Shown here: positions 25,227 through 34,496 of the stretch, in pieces | How the letters are laid out: every line of letters begins with the position of its first letter | Numbering within the stretch: the first letter of the stretch is position 1 | Assembly (NCBI RefSeq): GCF_001403735.1 | Contig: NZ_CXPG01000012.1 | Coordinates: 186,001 to 250,000, forward strand | Direction of reading: 5' to 3' | Source: Jannaschia rubra | GTDB lineage: Bacteria > Pseudomonadota > Alphaproteobacteria > Rhodobacterales > Rhodobacteraceae | Length of the DNA stretch: 64,000 nt | Notes under the pieces: generated by a model | Databases searched by the model: none | The model's input: the letters and a program-made list of their open reading frames with translations, nothing else | Told to the model about the DNA's origin: nothing | Position numbers and translations under genes: made by a program

Positions 25227-27683
25227 ATGGAGCGTCTGTTCCGCTGGACATTCCGCATCGTCGCGGGCGCGCTGATCCTGGCGGGTCTGGCGCTGGCCAT
25301 GGTCTACTGGCTGGCGGGCCGCAGCCTGCCCGACTACGACGCCGCCGAGACGGTGGCGGGCTTGTCCGCGCCGGTCGAGATCGTCCGCAACACCCATGAC
25401 GTCCCCCACATCTTCGGCCAGACCGACGCCGATGTCTTCTTCGGGCTGGGCTATGCCCATGCGCAGGACCGCCTCTGGCAGATGACGCTGCTGCGCCGCA
25501 CAGCGCAGGGCAAGCTGTCGGAGCTGTTCGGCAGGCGCACCCTGCGGACCGACGAATTGATGCGCCGCCTCGGCCTCTACCGCGCCGCCACCGCATCCGT
25601 CACCGCACAGGATGCCGAGACGATGGAGATGCTGACCGCCTATGCCGCCGGCGTGAACGCCCGGATCGACGTCATCAACCGCGAGGCTTCGGGCCGCGGC
25701 GCGCCCGAGTTCTTCCTGTTCGAGCCCGAGATCGCCCCCTGGCAACCCGCCGACAGCATCGCCGTCGTCAAGCTCATGGCGCTGCAACTCTCCGGCCATG
25801 TGACCGAGGAAGTCCGCCGCGCCCGCGCCTCGCTGATCCTGCCCGACGAACGCCTGCGCGACCTGCACCCCGACATTCCGGGCGACGGCACCGTGGTTCT
25901 CGCGGGTGACCTGTTCCCGACGCTTTCGCCCACGCGCCATGCCTCCGCCGCGCCCCCCGCCCTCTGGCCCACCGCGCCCTCCGGCCTGTCGGGAGCGTCG
26001 AACGCCTTCGCCGTGGCGCCCGACCGCGCGGCGGCAGGCGGTGCGCTGCTGGCCAACGATCCGCACCTCGGGCTTCAGGCGCCGACGCTTTGGTACCTGG
26101 CGCGCCTCGACCTCGCGACCGGGGGCGCGATCGGGGCCACGATCCCCGGCATCCCCTTCATCCTCGCCGGCCGAACCGAACGCCTCGCCTGGGGTCTCAC
26201 CTCCAGCTATCTCGACGACCAGGACGTGTTGATCGAGGAACTGAACCCCGACGACCCGACGCAATACCGCACCCCCGACGGCTGGGCCGCCTTCAAGACC
26301 GAACGCTCGATCCTTCGGATCAAGGACGCGCCCCCCGTCACCCTGACCCTGCGGCGCAGCGTGAATGGCCCCGTCCTGACCGGCAGCATGTTCGACCTCG
26401 GGACCGTCACGCCGCCAGGCCACGTCGCCGCCCTGTCGTGGACAGGTCTCTCGACCGAGGACACCTCGATGCGGACGGGGCTGGAGCTCATGCGCGCCGC
26501 CACGCTCGACGAGGGCCTCGCAGCCGCGCAGCACTTCATCGCGCCCAGCCAGAACCTGATGCTGACCGATGGCGACCGCATCGCCATGCAGATCATGGGG
26601 CGTCAGCCCGACCGCGACCCGCAGCACCAGTCCGAAGGCCGCATCCCCACCCCCGGCTGGATCCCCGCGAACCGCTGGAAGGGGACGAAACCCTTTGCCG
26701 ACAATCCCGTCTGGGCCGACCCAGAAGGCGGCCTGCTGGGCAACACCAACAACAAGACCACGGACGCCCCCTTCCCCGACCACATCAGCCACTACTGGGG
26801 CGACAGTCAGCGCGTGCAGCGGATGCAGCGCCTGCTTCAGGCGCGCGACGTCCACACCCGCGAATCCATGATCGACGCGCAACTCGACACCGTTTCGACC
26901 GCCGCGCGCGCCCTGCTGCCGCTGGTGGGCCGCGACCTCTGGTTCACGGGCGAGGCCGCCCCCGCCGGCACGCCTGAGCGCCGTCGCCAGATCGCGCTGG
27001 AAATGCTCGCCGCCTGGAACGGCGAGATGTCCGAACACCTGCCCGAGCCGTTGATCTACGCCGCCTGGATGCGCGCCCTGCAACAGCGCCTGATCCGCGA
27101 CGACCTCGGGCCTCTGGCCGACGACTACCCCCGGACCGAACCCCTGTTCATCGAACGCGTCTTCCGCGACACCGGTGGCGCCGCCGCCTGGTGCGATGTC
27201 ATCCAGTCCACCCCGGTCGAGACCTGCACCGACGTCGCGCGCCAGTCCCTCGACGATGCGCTGCAGGATCTGGAGGAACGCTACGGTCCACGGGTCGAGG
27301 CGTGGCGATGGGGCGATGCGCACGAAACCCGCTCCGACCATCCGGTGCTGGGCGACATTCCGGGGCTGGGCCTCGTCGTCAACATCCGCCAGTCCACCTC
27401 GGGCGGCGACGACACGCTGCAACGCGGCCGCACGGCGGGCGACGGCCCCGACCCGTTCGCCAACGTCCACGCGGCGACCTATCGTGGCGTCTACGATTTC
27501 GCCGACCCCGAAAGCAGCGTCTTCATCACCTCGACCGGGCAATCGGGCCATCCGCTGTCGCGGCACTACGACGACCTGGGCGAACTCTGGCGGCGCGGCG
27601 AATACATCCCCATGACGCTCGACCCCGCGCTGGCCCGCGCCGGGGCCGTGGGGATCACCACGCTCCTGCCGGCCGCCGACTAG
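25227..27683 (+). CDS. Penicillin acylase family protein (possible AHL acylase)
   Basis: 818 residues, an Ntn hydrolase made as one chain and self-cleaved. An N-terminal hydrophobic segment (about 9-32) targets it to the envelope; the alpha chain includes GYAHAQDRLWQM; the nucleophile is Ser258 in SGASNAFAV, which becomes the N-terminus of the beta chain. NDPHLGLQAPTLWY follows as in active members. Family enzymes deacylate beta-lactams or N-acyl-homoserine lactones; in a roseobacter the latter (quorum quenching) is plausible. ATG 25227 with GGGGGAAAC. The stop codon shares CTAG with the convergent PIN gene. Confidence 0.92.
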   Translation: MERLFRWTFRIVAGALILAGLALAMVYWLAGRSLPDYDAAETVAGLSAPVEIVRNTHDVPHIFGQTDADVFFGLGYAHAQDRLWQMTLLRRTAQGKLSELFGRRTLRTDELMRRLGLYRAATASVTAQDAETMEMLTAYAAGVNARIDVINREASGRGAPEFFLFEPEIAPWQPADSIAVVKLMALQLSGHVTEEVRRARASLILPDERLRDLHPDIPGDGTVVLAGDLFPTLSPTRHASAAPPALWPTAPSGLSGASNAFAVAPDRAAAGGALLANDPHLGLQAPTLWYLARLDLATGGAIGATIPGIPFILAGRTERLAWGLTSSYLDDQDVLIEELNPDDPTQYRTPDGWAAFKTERSILRIKDAPPVTLTLRRSVNGPVLTGSMFDLGTVTPPGHVAALSWTGLSTEDTSMRTGLELMRAATLDEGLAAAQHFIAPSQNLMLTDGDRIAMQIMGRQPDRDPQHQSEGRIPTPGWIPANRWKGTKPFADNPVWADPEGGLLGNTNNKTTDAPFPDHISHYWGDSQRVQRMQRLLQARDVHTRESMIDAQLDTVSTAARALLPLVGRDLWFTGEAAPAGTPERRRQIALEMLAAWNGEMSEHLPEPLIYAAWMRALQQRLIRDDLGPLADDYPRTEPLFIERVFRDTGGAAAWCDVIQSTPVETCTDVARQSLDDALQDLEERYGPRVEAWRWGDAHETRSDHPVLGDIPGLGLVVNIRQSTSGGDDTLQRGRTAGDGPDPFANVHAATYRGVYDFADPESSVFITSTGQSGHPLSRHYDDLGELWRRGEYIPMTLDPALARAGAVGITTLLPAAD

Positions 27684-28219
27684 CTCGCCAGCGCCTTGCC
27701 CAGCCGCGGCAGCCGCGCGCGCTTCATCAGGGGGCGCAGCGGCTGATCCTCGCCCGACAGGCGCTCGGCCGTGGCGCGCACGCGCTCGACCACGGCGCCC
27801 ACGGCCGCCGCGTCATGCAACCACAGGTCCATCAGGAAAGCGTCCGGGTTCGACAGCGCGATCCCCTCGGCCGCCACGTCCCGGCGCGGAAAGTCCCGCA
27901 TGTTGAACGTCACCAGAACGTCCGCCCCCGCGTCCGACGCGGCGGCCAGCACATGAACGTCGTTCGGGTCGGGCAGGTACATCCGCGCCTCGGTCGCCTG
28001 CCCCGCCGCAACCTCCGACAGGGGATACGCCGTGCGCAGAACCGCGATCTCGCCCCGCGCCACCGCCTCGCCGCCCGGTATCTTCCGCGCCGCCCGTGCC
28101 CATTCCTCCAGCACGCGCGGCGACCAAACCGGACGGTACAATTCCGCGGCAGCGCAGCCGATCAGGACCTCGCGCAGGACGGTCGGGTAGAGAACGCAGG
28201 CATCGAGGAACGCCTTCAA
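27680..28219 (-). CDS. PIN-domain ribonuclease-like protein (RSP_2648-like)
   Basis: 179 residues starting at TTG 28219. Acidic residues expected of a PIN nuclease are present: Asp6 (KAFLDACVL), Asp87 (LPDPNDVHVL) and Asp109 (NMRDFP). The TTG overlaps the TGA of the upstream RlmI-like gene (TTGA), indicating translational coupling. No small antitoxin ORF is adjacent, unlike VapBC modules. I recall a conserved rhodobacterial PIN family (RSP_2648) in this context, which suggests an RNA-processing or housekeeping role rather than a toxin; this is from memory. Confidence 0.8.
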   Translation of the reverse strand: MKAFLDACVLYPTVLREVLIGCAAAELYRPVWSPRVLEEWARAARKIPGGEAVARGEIAVLRTAYPLSEVAAGQATEARMYLPDPNDVHVLAAASDAGADVLVTFNMRDFPRRDVAAEGIALSNPDAFLMDLWLHDAAAVGAVVERVRATAERLSGEDQPLRPLMKRARLPRLGKALAS

Positions 28220-29409
28220 TCCAGAAGCCGGAACGTCAGCGCCTTGAGGTAGCCGCTCTCGGCCAGTTGCGGATGGACCGGGTGATCCGGCCCCGCAAAC
28301 CCGGTATGGATCAGCTGCGCCTGCCGCCCCGCCCGCCCGATGCCGCGTACGCAGGAGGCGCGGAACTTCGGCAGGTCGGCCGCATGGCTGCACGAACACA
28401 GCGTCAGGTATCCCCCCGGCGCCACCAGCGGCACCGCCAGCCGCGCGACCCGTTCATAGGCGCGCAGTCCGGCGGTCAGCGCGGGCTTTGCGGGGGCGAA
28501 GGCAGGCGGATCGGCCACGACCACATCGAACCGCTCGCCCGCCTCGCCGAGGGCGGTCATCAGGTCGAAGGCATCGCCCCGGCGCGTGGCGTAATCACCG
28601 CTCCGTCCCATCAGCTCCGCGCCCCGCGCGGCCAGGTCCAGCGCCGGGGCGGAGCCGTCGACGGCCAGTGCCGTGGCCGCCCCGCCGGCCAGCGCGGCAA
28701 GCCCGAAGCCGCCCACATGGCTGAACACATCGAGTACCCGCGCCCCGCGCGCCAGCCCCGCGACGAAGGCGTGGTTCGGCCGTTGGTCGTAGAACAGCCC
28801 GGTCTTTTGCCCGCCCGTCAGGTCGGCCAGATAGGTCGCGCCGTTCATCGACACCTCGACCGGCGCCTCCAGTCCGCCGCGCAGCCATCGCGTCCCATCG
28901 CCGAGCCCCTCGGCCCCCCGCGCCCGCCCCGTTGCATTGAGCAGGACGTGCCGGATGCCCAACCCCTCCAGAGCGTCGGCGAAGTCCTCGGCCCGCGCGT
29001 CGGCCCAGGCCGCGTTGGGCTGCAGCACCGCCGCATCGCCGAAGCGGTCGATGACGACCCCCGGCAGGCCGTCCGCCTCCGCGTGGATCAGCCGGTGGAA
29101 CGCCCCACCCGGCAGACGCGCACGATGGGCCGCCGCGGTGGCGATGCGCGCGGCGATCCAGGCACCGTCGATCGTGGCCTCCGGGTCCGCGTCCAGCACC
29201 CGCGCCGCGATGCGGGAGGCCATGTTGACGGTGACGGTTGCCAAGGCCGCGCGTTCGGCATCCTCCAGCACGGCGATGTCACCGGGGGCCAGGGCACGCG
29301 TGCGGCGGTCGGTCACCACGTCGTCGAGGTGAACCCAGGGGTATCCGTGGCGGATGCGGCGGGCGTCGGCCTTGGGGCGCAGACGGATGCGGGGGCGTTC
29401 GGTGTCCAT
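28216..29409 (-). CDS. RlmI-like class I SAM-dependent 23S rRNA methyltransferase
   Basis: 397 residues. A PUA-type RNA-binding domain (about 1-75, IRHGYPWVHLDDV) is followed by an EEHEE-like linker (NATGRARG to WLRGG) and a Rossmann methyltransferase domain with LTGGQKTGLFYDQRPN, VLDVFSHVGGFGLAA (SAM binding) and VVADPPAFAPAK (motif IV). This matches RlmI/RlmK, which makes 5-methylcytosine in 23S rRNA; target site not testable here. The gene's TGA is fused with the TTG of the PIN protein. Confidence 0.92.
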   Translation of the reverse strand: MDTERPRIRLRPKADARRIRHGYPWVHLDDVVTDRRTRALAPGDIAVLEDAERAALATVTVNMASRIAARVLDADPEATIDGAWIAARIATAAAHRARLPGGAFHRLIHAEADGLPGVVIDRFGDAAVLQPNAAWADARAEDFADALEGLGIRHVLLNATGRARGAEGLGDGTRWLRGGLEAPVEVSMNGATYLADLTGGQKTGLFYDQRPNHAFVAGLARGARVLDVFSHVGGFGLAALAGGAATALAVDGSAPALDLAARGAELMGRSGDYATRRGDAFDLMTALGEAGERFDVVVADPPAFAPAKPALTAGLRAYERVARLAVPLVAPGGYLTLCSCSHAADLPKFRASCVRGIGRAGRQAQLIHTGFAGPDHPVHPQLAESGYLKALTFRLLD

Positions 29410-29441
29410 GCGTCCGTCTATCGCTCCGCCCCGACATGCGA

Positions 29442-29462
29442 AAGGCCCCGCTGGGGGGCCTT
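29442..29462 (-). terminator. Likely terminator of the 45-residue ORF
   Basis: On the minus strand AAGGCCCC, loop CCAGC, GGGGCCTT then T and C. Eight-base-pair perfect stem 24 bases past the stop of the small ORF, but only a three-base T run. Confidence 0.45.
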
Positions 29463-29485
29463 GGGCATCACGGTCGCGCCGCGGT

Positions 29486-29623
29486 TCAGGCGGCGGCGTG
29501 GGCGGGTTTGCCGCTCCGCAGGCGGGCGAACATCGCGGACACGAGGCCGCGCAGATAGGCAGCGCGCATCGCGCGGGCCTTGAGTTCGAGGTTCACGAGA
29601 TCGAGGTCGGTCGTCTGGGTCAT
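29486..29623 (-). CDS. Small helical protein, 45 residues
   Basis: ATG 29623 follows GGAGCAAGACC; the ORF ends with TGA at 29486. The product begins MTQTTDLDLVNLELKARAMR, then a short amphipathic helix (AAYLRGLVSAMFARLRSG) and an Ala-rich tail. It has the size and basic-amphipathic style of the small stress-induced DUF1127-like proteins of Rhodobacterales, but the DUF1127 core is not clear. A hairpin follows. It sits alone between the aldolase gene and rlmI on the same strand. Confidence 0.65.
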   Translation of the reverse strand: MTQTTDLDLVNLELKARAMRAAYLRGLVSAMFARLRSGKPAHAAA

Positions 29624-29747
29624 GGTCTTGCTCCGGTCTGGTCCGGGGGATCGGCCCCCGAACGTCTTGACCTCCAGCTATGCCGCAGCGCGGCACTTTA
29701 CCAATGCGCCTGCGGCAACACCCCCATGCGTGCGACGCAACTCCCCC

Positions 29748-30530
29748 TTAGGTCAGCGCCCTTATCCCCTCGCCCACGGCCCGCGCGCCCTGGATCATCC
29801 AGGCATGTTCGCTCGCGACAAAGAACATCGTGAATCCGTGGCCGCGCCATTTCCGCGCCGTCTCTACGTCAGGCACCCAGGTCACGAAGCACTTGCCCGC
29901 CCCTGCGCAAACCCTGCCGACGCCCTCCATCGCGGCAGGCAGATCGGGGTTGTCAAGCGAGCTGTGCCCGTAAGCCACGCTCAGGTCGGCGGGCCCGGTG
30001 AACAGTGCATCGATCCCCTCGACCGCGGCGATGGCCTCCGCCGCCTCAACCCCTTCCGGCTCCTCGATCTGCGCCAGCACGATCGTCTCGGCCCGGGACC
30101 GGGCCAGCAGGTCCGGCATGGTTGCGGCGGTATAGCCCGCCCAGCGGGTCGATCCGGCATAACCGCGTCCGCCGCGCCCGAAGCGGGCAGCGGCGGCGAT
30201 GGCGCGTGCCTTTTCCACGCTGTCCACATGCGGCACGACGATGCCCGTGGCCCCCATGTCGAGGACGTCCAGCACGCGCGCCGGGCTGCCGTCGCCGATC
30301 CGCACCAGCACCGGAAAGTCCCGCGCCCGCGCCACCGCCATGCAGGCGTCCATGGCGGCCCGGTCGAAGGGCGCGTGCTCCGCGTCGATGCAGACGAAGT
30401 CGAGACCGCCCAGGATCAGGATCTCCAGCGTGATGTGGCTCGGCGTCTTCATGAAGGTGCCGGCCAGCAACTCGCCTGCCTGCATCCGCGCGCGCAGGCC
30501 CGTGGCCCCGCCGTCCGTCTCGGTGTCCAT
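29748..30530 (-). CDS. HpcH/HpaI aldolase family protein
   Basis: 260 residues, a TIM barrel. EHAPFD at 51-56, the AQIEEPEGVEAAEAI segment holding the metal-binding Glu, and GPADLSVAYG with the metal-binding Asp match class II pyruvate aldolases such as HpcH (4-hydroxy-2-oxoheptanedioate aldolase) and GarL. It should cleave a 2-keto-3-deoxy or 4-hydroxy-2-oxo acid to pyruvate plus an aldehyde. GGAGGATCGC precedes ATG 30530. No aromatic- or sugar-acid pathway genes are adjacent. Confidence 0.9.
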   Translation of the reverse strand: MDTETDGGATGLRARMQAGELLAGTFMKTPSHITLEILILGGLDFVCIDAEHAPFDRAAMDACMAVARARDFPVLVRIGDGSPARVLDVLDMGATGIVVPHVDSVEKARAIAAAARFGRGGRGYAGSTRWAGYTAATMPDLLARSRAETIVLAQIEEPEGVEAAEAIAAVEGIDALFTGPADLSVAYGHSSLDNPDLPAAMEGVGRVCAGAGKCFVTWVPDVETARKWRGHGFTMFFVASEHAWMIQGARAVGEGIRALT

Positions 30531-30593
30531 GCGATCCTCCCCCGTTGTCGCGCCAGAGGTTGCAGACGGCGCGGCCCGAGGCAAGGCCGCCCG

Positions 30594-31748
30594 TCAGGCG
30601 TGTTCCGGCAGGTCGGCCAGCTTGGCGGGGTCCGCCAGGTCGTCAAGCGTCGGCAGGTCCGGCAGGTCGCGCGTGGCCGGCACCCTCTCCGCCTTGCCGG
30701 GCGCGGCGGCGTCCGCTCCGCCCAGCCGGCCCGCGCCGAAGCCGTCGGCCACGCCCGCCTCCGCCGTCTCGCCCGGCAAGGCGGCGATCTTGACGGCCCG
30801 CGTGCCGTTCAACTGGCCCAGCCGTGCCGTCAGCGCCGCTCCGCGCGGCATCCGCTTGCGCCCCGCCATGGTCAGGCCCGATGCCCCGCCGTGCAGCGTG
30901 ATCCGCGTCAGGGCCTGCGGGTCGAGGGGGATCAGATCGCCGACCTTCATGCCCAGAAGCCGCGACAGCGGGATCCGCATGGGCGGCAGCATCGCCTGCA
31001 ACAGGACGGGCGAGTCCATCGCCGCCGTCCGCATCCCGCGCTTCCATTCCGCTTCCGGGTCGAGCGTCTTGCCCGCTTCCGGCACCGCGCCCCCGTCCAC
31101 CGGCAGGACCAGCGACAGGCCCGCCTGCCGCGCGCCGTTGCCCAGGTCGATCGTCAGGTCCACGCGCAGGTAGTGCGGCGCCGTCAGGATGAGGGCCAGC
31201 GTATCGGGCCCCGCGACGAAGCTGCCGGGGCGCAACCCGCCGGGGCACGGCTCGCCGGTATCGACGGGCAGAAGGCGGCCCAATTGTTCCAGGATGGCGC
31301 GGGCGAAGGGCTGCGCCAGGGCGGCGTCGATGCGCGTGGGGCGGCGCGGCGGCCGGGCGGGGCCGTCCACGCGGCCGATGGTCTGCACCTCGACCAGCGC
31401 ATCGACCAGTCCGGGGTCCAGCACGATCAGCCCGGTCAGGGCAGCCATCGTCTCGGGCGAATGGGCACGCACGGCCGCCGCATCCAGCCCCGGCGGGTCG
31501 AGCAGCAGGCACAGCACCTGCGCGTCGAACCCCGCGAAGGCCTCGGCCGCGGGCAGGCGTTTGGCCGTCCGCGCACCGGTGCCGAGCCCGAGGCCCGACA
31601 TCGCATCGCCGACCCGCAGCGCCGCGGTCGACAGGGCACGCTCCAGCGCCGGTGCCTCGCCACGCGGCAGCGGCGGGACGGCGGCGTCACCGGCGGGGCG
31701 GGCCCCGGTCATCCGGCGGAGCGTTGAGAGAGGCTGATCGGCAGGCAT
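30594..31748 (-). CDS. FliM/FliN-family (SpoA domain) protein
   Basis: 384 residues. The region at about 215-315 (VLLQAMLPPMRIPLSRLLGMKVGDLIPL and the following strands) is a SpoA/surface-presentation domain as in the C-terminus of FliM and in FliN, components of the flagellar switch. The N-terminal part is related to the FliM middle domain, but is diverged, and the C-terminal 60 residues are Ala/Asp-rich and probably disordered. No flagellar genes surround it, so it is an isolated switch paralogue or FliM itself encoded outside the main cluster. A single TTAAC half-site lies upstream (31797-31801). Confidence 0.78.
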   Translation of the reverse strand: MPADQPLSTLRRMTGARPAGDAAVPPLPRGEAPALERALSTAALRVGDAMSGLGLGTGARTAKRLPAAEAFAGFDAQVLCLLLDPPGLDAAAVRAHSPETMAALTGLIVLDPGLVDALVEVQTIGRVDGPARPPRRPTRIDAALAQPFARAILEQLGRLLPVDTGEPCPGGLRPGSFVAGPDTLALILTAPHYLRVDLTIDLGNGARQAGLSLVLPVDGGAVPEAGKTLDPEAEWKRGMRTAAMDSPVLLQAMLPPMRIPLSRLLGMKVGDLIPLDPQALTRITLHGGASGLTMAGRKRMPRGAALTARLGQLNGTRAVKIAALPGETAEAGVADGFGAGRLGGADAAAPGKAERVPATRDLPDLPTLDDLADPAKLADLPEHA

Positions 31749-31838
31749 GACATCCGGTTCGGGGGGAATCTGTGAACCCCTGTCTGCGCCATACGGGTTA
31801 ACAAAATCTTGTCGCGGCGAAAGAACCTGCCCGCGCGG

Positions 31839-34496
31839 TCACTCCGCTGCCCGCGCCTCGGCCACCCTGCGCGGCAGGCGCACCCGGAACCGCGCGCCGT
31901 GCGGTCCGGGCAGATAGTCGATGCTGCCCCCCAGCCGCGCCACCACCTCGCGGCAGATGGCCAACCCGAGCCCCGCGCTGCCCGCCGCGGCCTGGTCGGT
32001 CAACCGCGCGAACTTCTCGAAGATCAGCGTCCGGTCGCCCGCCGCAATGCCGCTTCCGTTGTCGATGAAGTCGACGGCGATGCCGCGCCGTGACGGCGTG
32101 ACCGCGATCCGCAACTCCGGCTCGGCCGCGTCGCAATACTTGGCCGCGTTGGTGATGAGGTTGATGAACACCTGCGCCAGCCGGTCGGGATCGGTCCGCA
32201 GGGCCACCGCCTCCGCCGCCGGGTCGCGCAGCAGGCGCAGCCCGGTGTCGCCCGACGCCACCACCGCCCGGTCGATCACCTGCCCCAGCATGACGTCGGC
32301 CGGGTGCAGCACCACCTGCCCCGATTCGAGGACGCTGAGGCTCAGCAGGTCGTCGAGCAGCCGCGTCAGGCGTTCGCTCTCCTCCTGGATGATGCCGATG
32401 TAGCGGGCGCGCTCCTTCGCCGGCAGGTCGCCGTCGGCGCGCAGGATCTCGGCGAAGGCCCGGATCGACGTCATGGGCGTCCGCAACTCGTGGCTCACCT
32501 GGCTCAGGAAGGCGTCGCGCTGGATGCCGAGCGCCGTGAGCTTGTCGTTCGCCTCGCGCAGCTCCCCCGCGGTGCGGGTCAGCTCGGCCGACTGGGCCTC
32601 CAGCCGGGCGGAGTAGTCCATGATCTGCGCCGTCTCGTCGGCCACGGCCAGCAGGTCCTCGACCGAAACGACGGCGTCGCCGGTGATGCCCGTCACCATG
32701 GCGTGCGCGGTCGCCGCGCCGACGGACCCCGCGAGGCGCTTCTCCAACCGCTCCAGCATGTCGGGCGTGGCCTCCGGAAGGTCCGACGGCCGGCCCTGCG
32801 CGCGCGCCTCTGCCGCGAACATCGCCTGCGCCGCCCGCGCGCCCAGGATGCGCTGCGCCATGACCAGAAGCTCCGCCGCCCCGGCCGTGCCCCGCCGGTG
32901 GCCCCGCGGCGCCGCCGCCCGGTCGAAGACCTGCACGAAGCGGGGGGCTTGCAGGCGTTCCATCGGCGTGGGCCGCGTCAACAGCGAGACGGTGCAGAAG
33001 ACAAGCGTGTTGAACCCCAGCGACAGGATGACAGCCGACAGGAGCGGGTCGCCCGTCAGGCCGAACATCGCCTCCGGGCGCAGCCATCCGACGCCCGCGG
33101 GTCCAAGGGCCAGCAACTCCGGCCCCGCCAGCACCGGAACCAGCATCGTCCATCCCCAGATCGCGAAGCCCGTAAGGATGCCCGTCGCCGCGCCCAGCCG
33201 CGTGGCCCCCGTCCAGAACAGGCCGAACCCCAGCGCCGGCAGGACCTGCGCCATGCCGACGAAGGAAATGAGCCCGATGGACGCCAGCGACGATGTCCCC
33301 CCGGTGGCCAGGAAATACAGATACCCCATCACCAGCACGCCCAGGATCGACGCGCGCCGCGCCCGCAGGACGACGCGCCGCATGTCGCCCGCCCCCGTGA
33401 CCCGCCCCCGCGTGGCCAGCCACAGCGGCATCACCACGTGGTTCGACAGCATCGTCGCCAGCGCGACCGAGGCCACGATCACCATGCTCGTCGCCGAGGA
33501 GAACCCCCCGAGGAACGCCAGCAGCGCAAGCCCCCCGCGCCCGTCAGCGAGCGGCAGCGTCAGGACGAACAGGTCGGGGTTCGCATGTCCGGGCATCAGC
33601 GCCAGCCCCGTGGCGGCGATGGGCACCACGAAGATGCACATGGCCAGCAGATAGGACGGAAAGGCCCAGCTCGCCGTGGCGAGATGGCGTTCGTCGGCGT
33701 TCTCGACCACCAGAACCTGGAACATGCGCGGCAGGCAGATGACGGCGGCCCCCGACACGAAGATCAGCCCCGCCCACCGCCCCGGCACCGCCGTCCAATC
33801 GGCGAGCGGCGATGCCGCGATGACCTCGCCCGTTCGCGCCAGCCCGCCGTTCAGACCCCAGACCACGAAGACCCCGATGGACATGAGCGCGATCAGCTTG
33901 ACCACCGCCTCGACCGCGATGGCCGCGACGATGCCGTCGTGCCGCTCGTTCGCATCGAGGTTGCGGGTGCCGAACAGGATGGTGAACACGGCCAGCCCGC
34001 AGGCCACCCAGAGCGCCAGCCCCGCGGGGTCGGACGCATCGCTGCCGGGCGCGGCGAAGACCCCGAAGGACAGCGTGACCGATTGCAGTTGCAGCGCGAT
34101 ATATGGGGTCGTGCCCACGACGGCGAGCAGCGTGACAAGCACCGCGATCAGGTTCGACTTGCCGTATCGGCTCGACAGGATGTCGGCGATCGACGTGATC
34201 CGCTCCGCCCGCCCGATCCGCACCAGTTTTCGCAGGAACCACCACCAGCCGATGAAGACCAGCGTGGGGCCGAGATAGATCGTCATGAACTCCAGCCCCG
34301 ACCGCGCCGCGTATCCGACCGCGCCGTAGAACGTCCAGGCGGTGCAGTAGATCGACAGCGACAGGGTATAGATGACCGGCCCGCGCAGCAGGCCGCTGCC
34401 CCGCGCCGCCTGACGCTCGCCCGCGAAGGCCACGAGGAACAGGAAGGCGACGTAAGCCAGGCACGCCGCGGCCAGCAGGTTGAACGTCAGCGTCAC
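31839..34496 (-). CDS. Sodium:solute symporter-fused sensor histidine kinase (CrbS/CbrA-like)
   Basis: 885 residues from GTG 34496. Residues about 1-480 form a 13-helix SSS/SLC5 transporter domain (TAWTFYGAVGYAARSGLEF, ILSSRYGKSN); a linker follows; the kinase core has H-box VSHELRTP with His669 and HATPase motifs (NAAKYCDAAEPEL, DNGSGI, GSAGLGLAICREVV). No receiver domain is attached. Related kinases (CbrA, CrbS) sense or transport carboxylates or amino acids and control acetate and nitrogen use. GTGA overlap with the upstream gene places it last in a four-gene operon led by a response regulator. Confidence 0.93.
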   Translation of the reverse strand: MTLTFNLLAAACLAYVAFLFLVAFAGERQAARGSGLLRGPVIYTLSLSIYCTAWTFYGAVGYAARSGLEFMTIYLGPTLVFIGWWWFLRKLVRIGRAERITSIADILSSRYGKSNLIAVLVTLLAVVGTTPYIALQLQSVTLSFGVFAAPGSDASDPAGLALWVACGLAVFTILFGTRNLDANERHDGIVAAIAVEAVVKLIALMSIGVFVVWGLNGGLARTGEVIAASPLADWTAVPGRWAGLIFVSGAAVICLPRMFQVLVVENADERHLATASWAFPSYLLAMCIFVVPIAATGLALMPGHANPDLFVLTLPLADGRGGLALLAFLGGFSSATSMVIVASVALATMLSNHVVMPLWLATRGRVTGAGDMRRVVLRARRASILGVLVMGYLYFLATGGTSSLASIGLISFVGMAQVLPALGFGLFWTGATRLGAATGILTGFAIWGWTMLVPVLAGPELLALGPAGVGWLRPEAMFGLTGDPLLSAVILSLGFNTLVFCTVSLLTRPTPMERLQAPRFVQVFDRAAAPRGHRRGTAGAAELLVMAQRILGARAAQAMFAAEARAQGRPSDLPEATPDMLERLEKRLAGSVGAATAHAMVTGITGDAVVSVEDLLAVADETAQIMDYSARLEAQSAELTRTAGELREANDKLTALGIQRDAFLSQVSHELRTPMTSIRAFAEILRADGDLPAKERARYIGIIQEESERLTRLLDDLLSLSVLESGQVVLHPADVMLGQVIDRAVVASGDTGLRLLRDPAAEAVALRTDPDRLAQVFINLITNAAKYCDAAEPELRIAVTPSRRGIAVDFIDNGSGIAAGDRTLIFEKFARLTDQAAAGSAGLGLAICREVVARLGGSIDYLPGPHGARFRVRLPRRVAEARAAE

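Noticed and set aside
27680-28219. VapC-type toxin-antitoxin module
   Set aside because: The PIN protein has no adjacent antitoxin-sized gene and is instead coupled to an rRNA methyltransferase.
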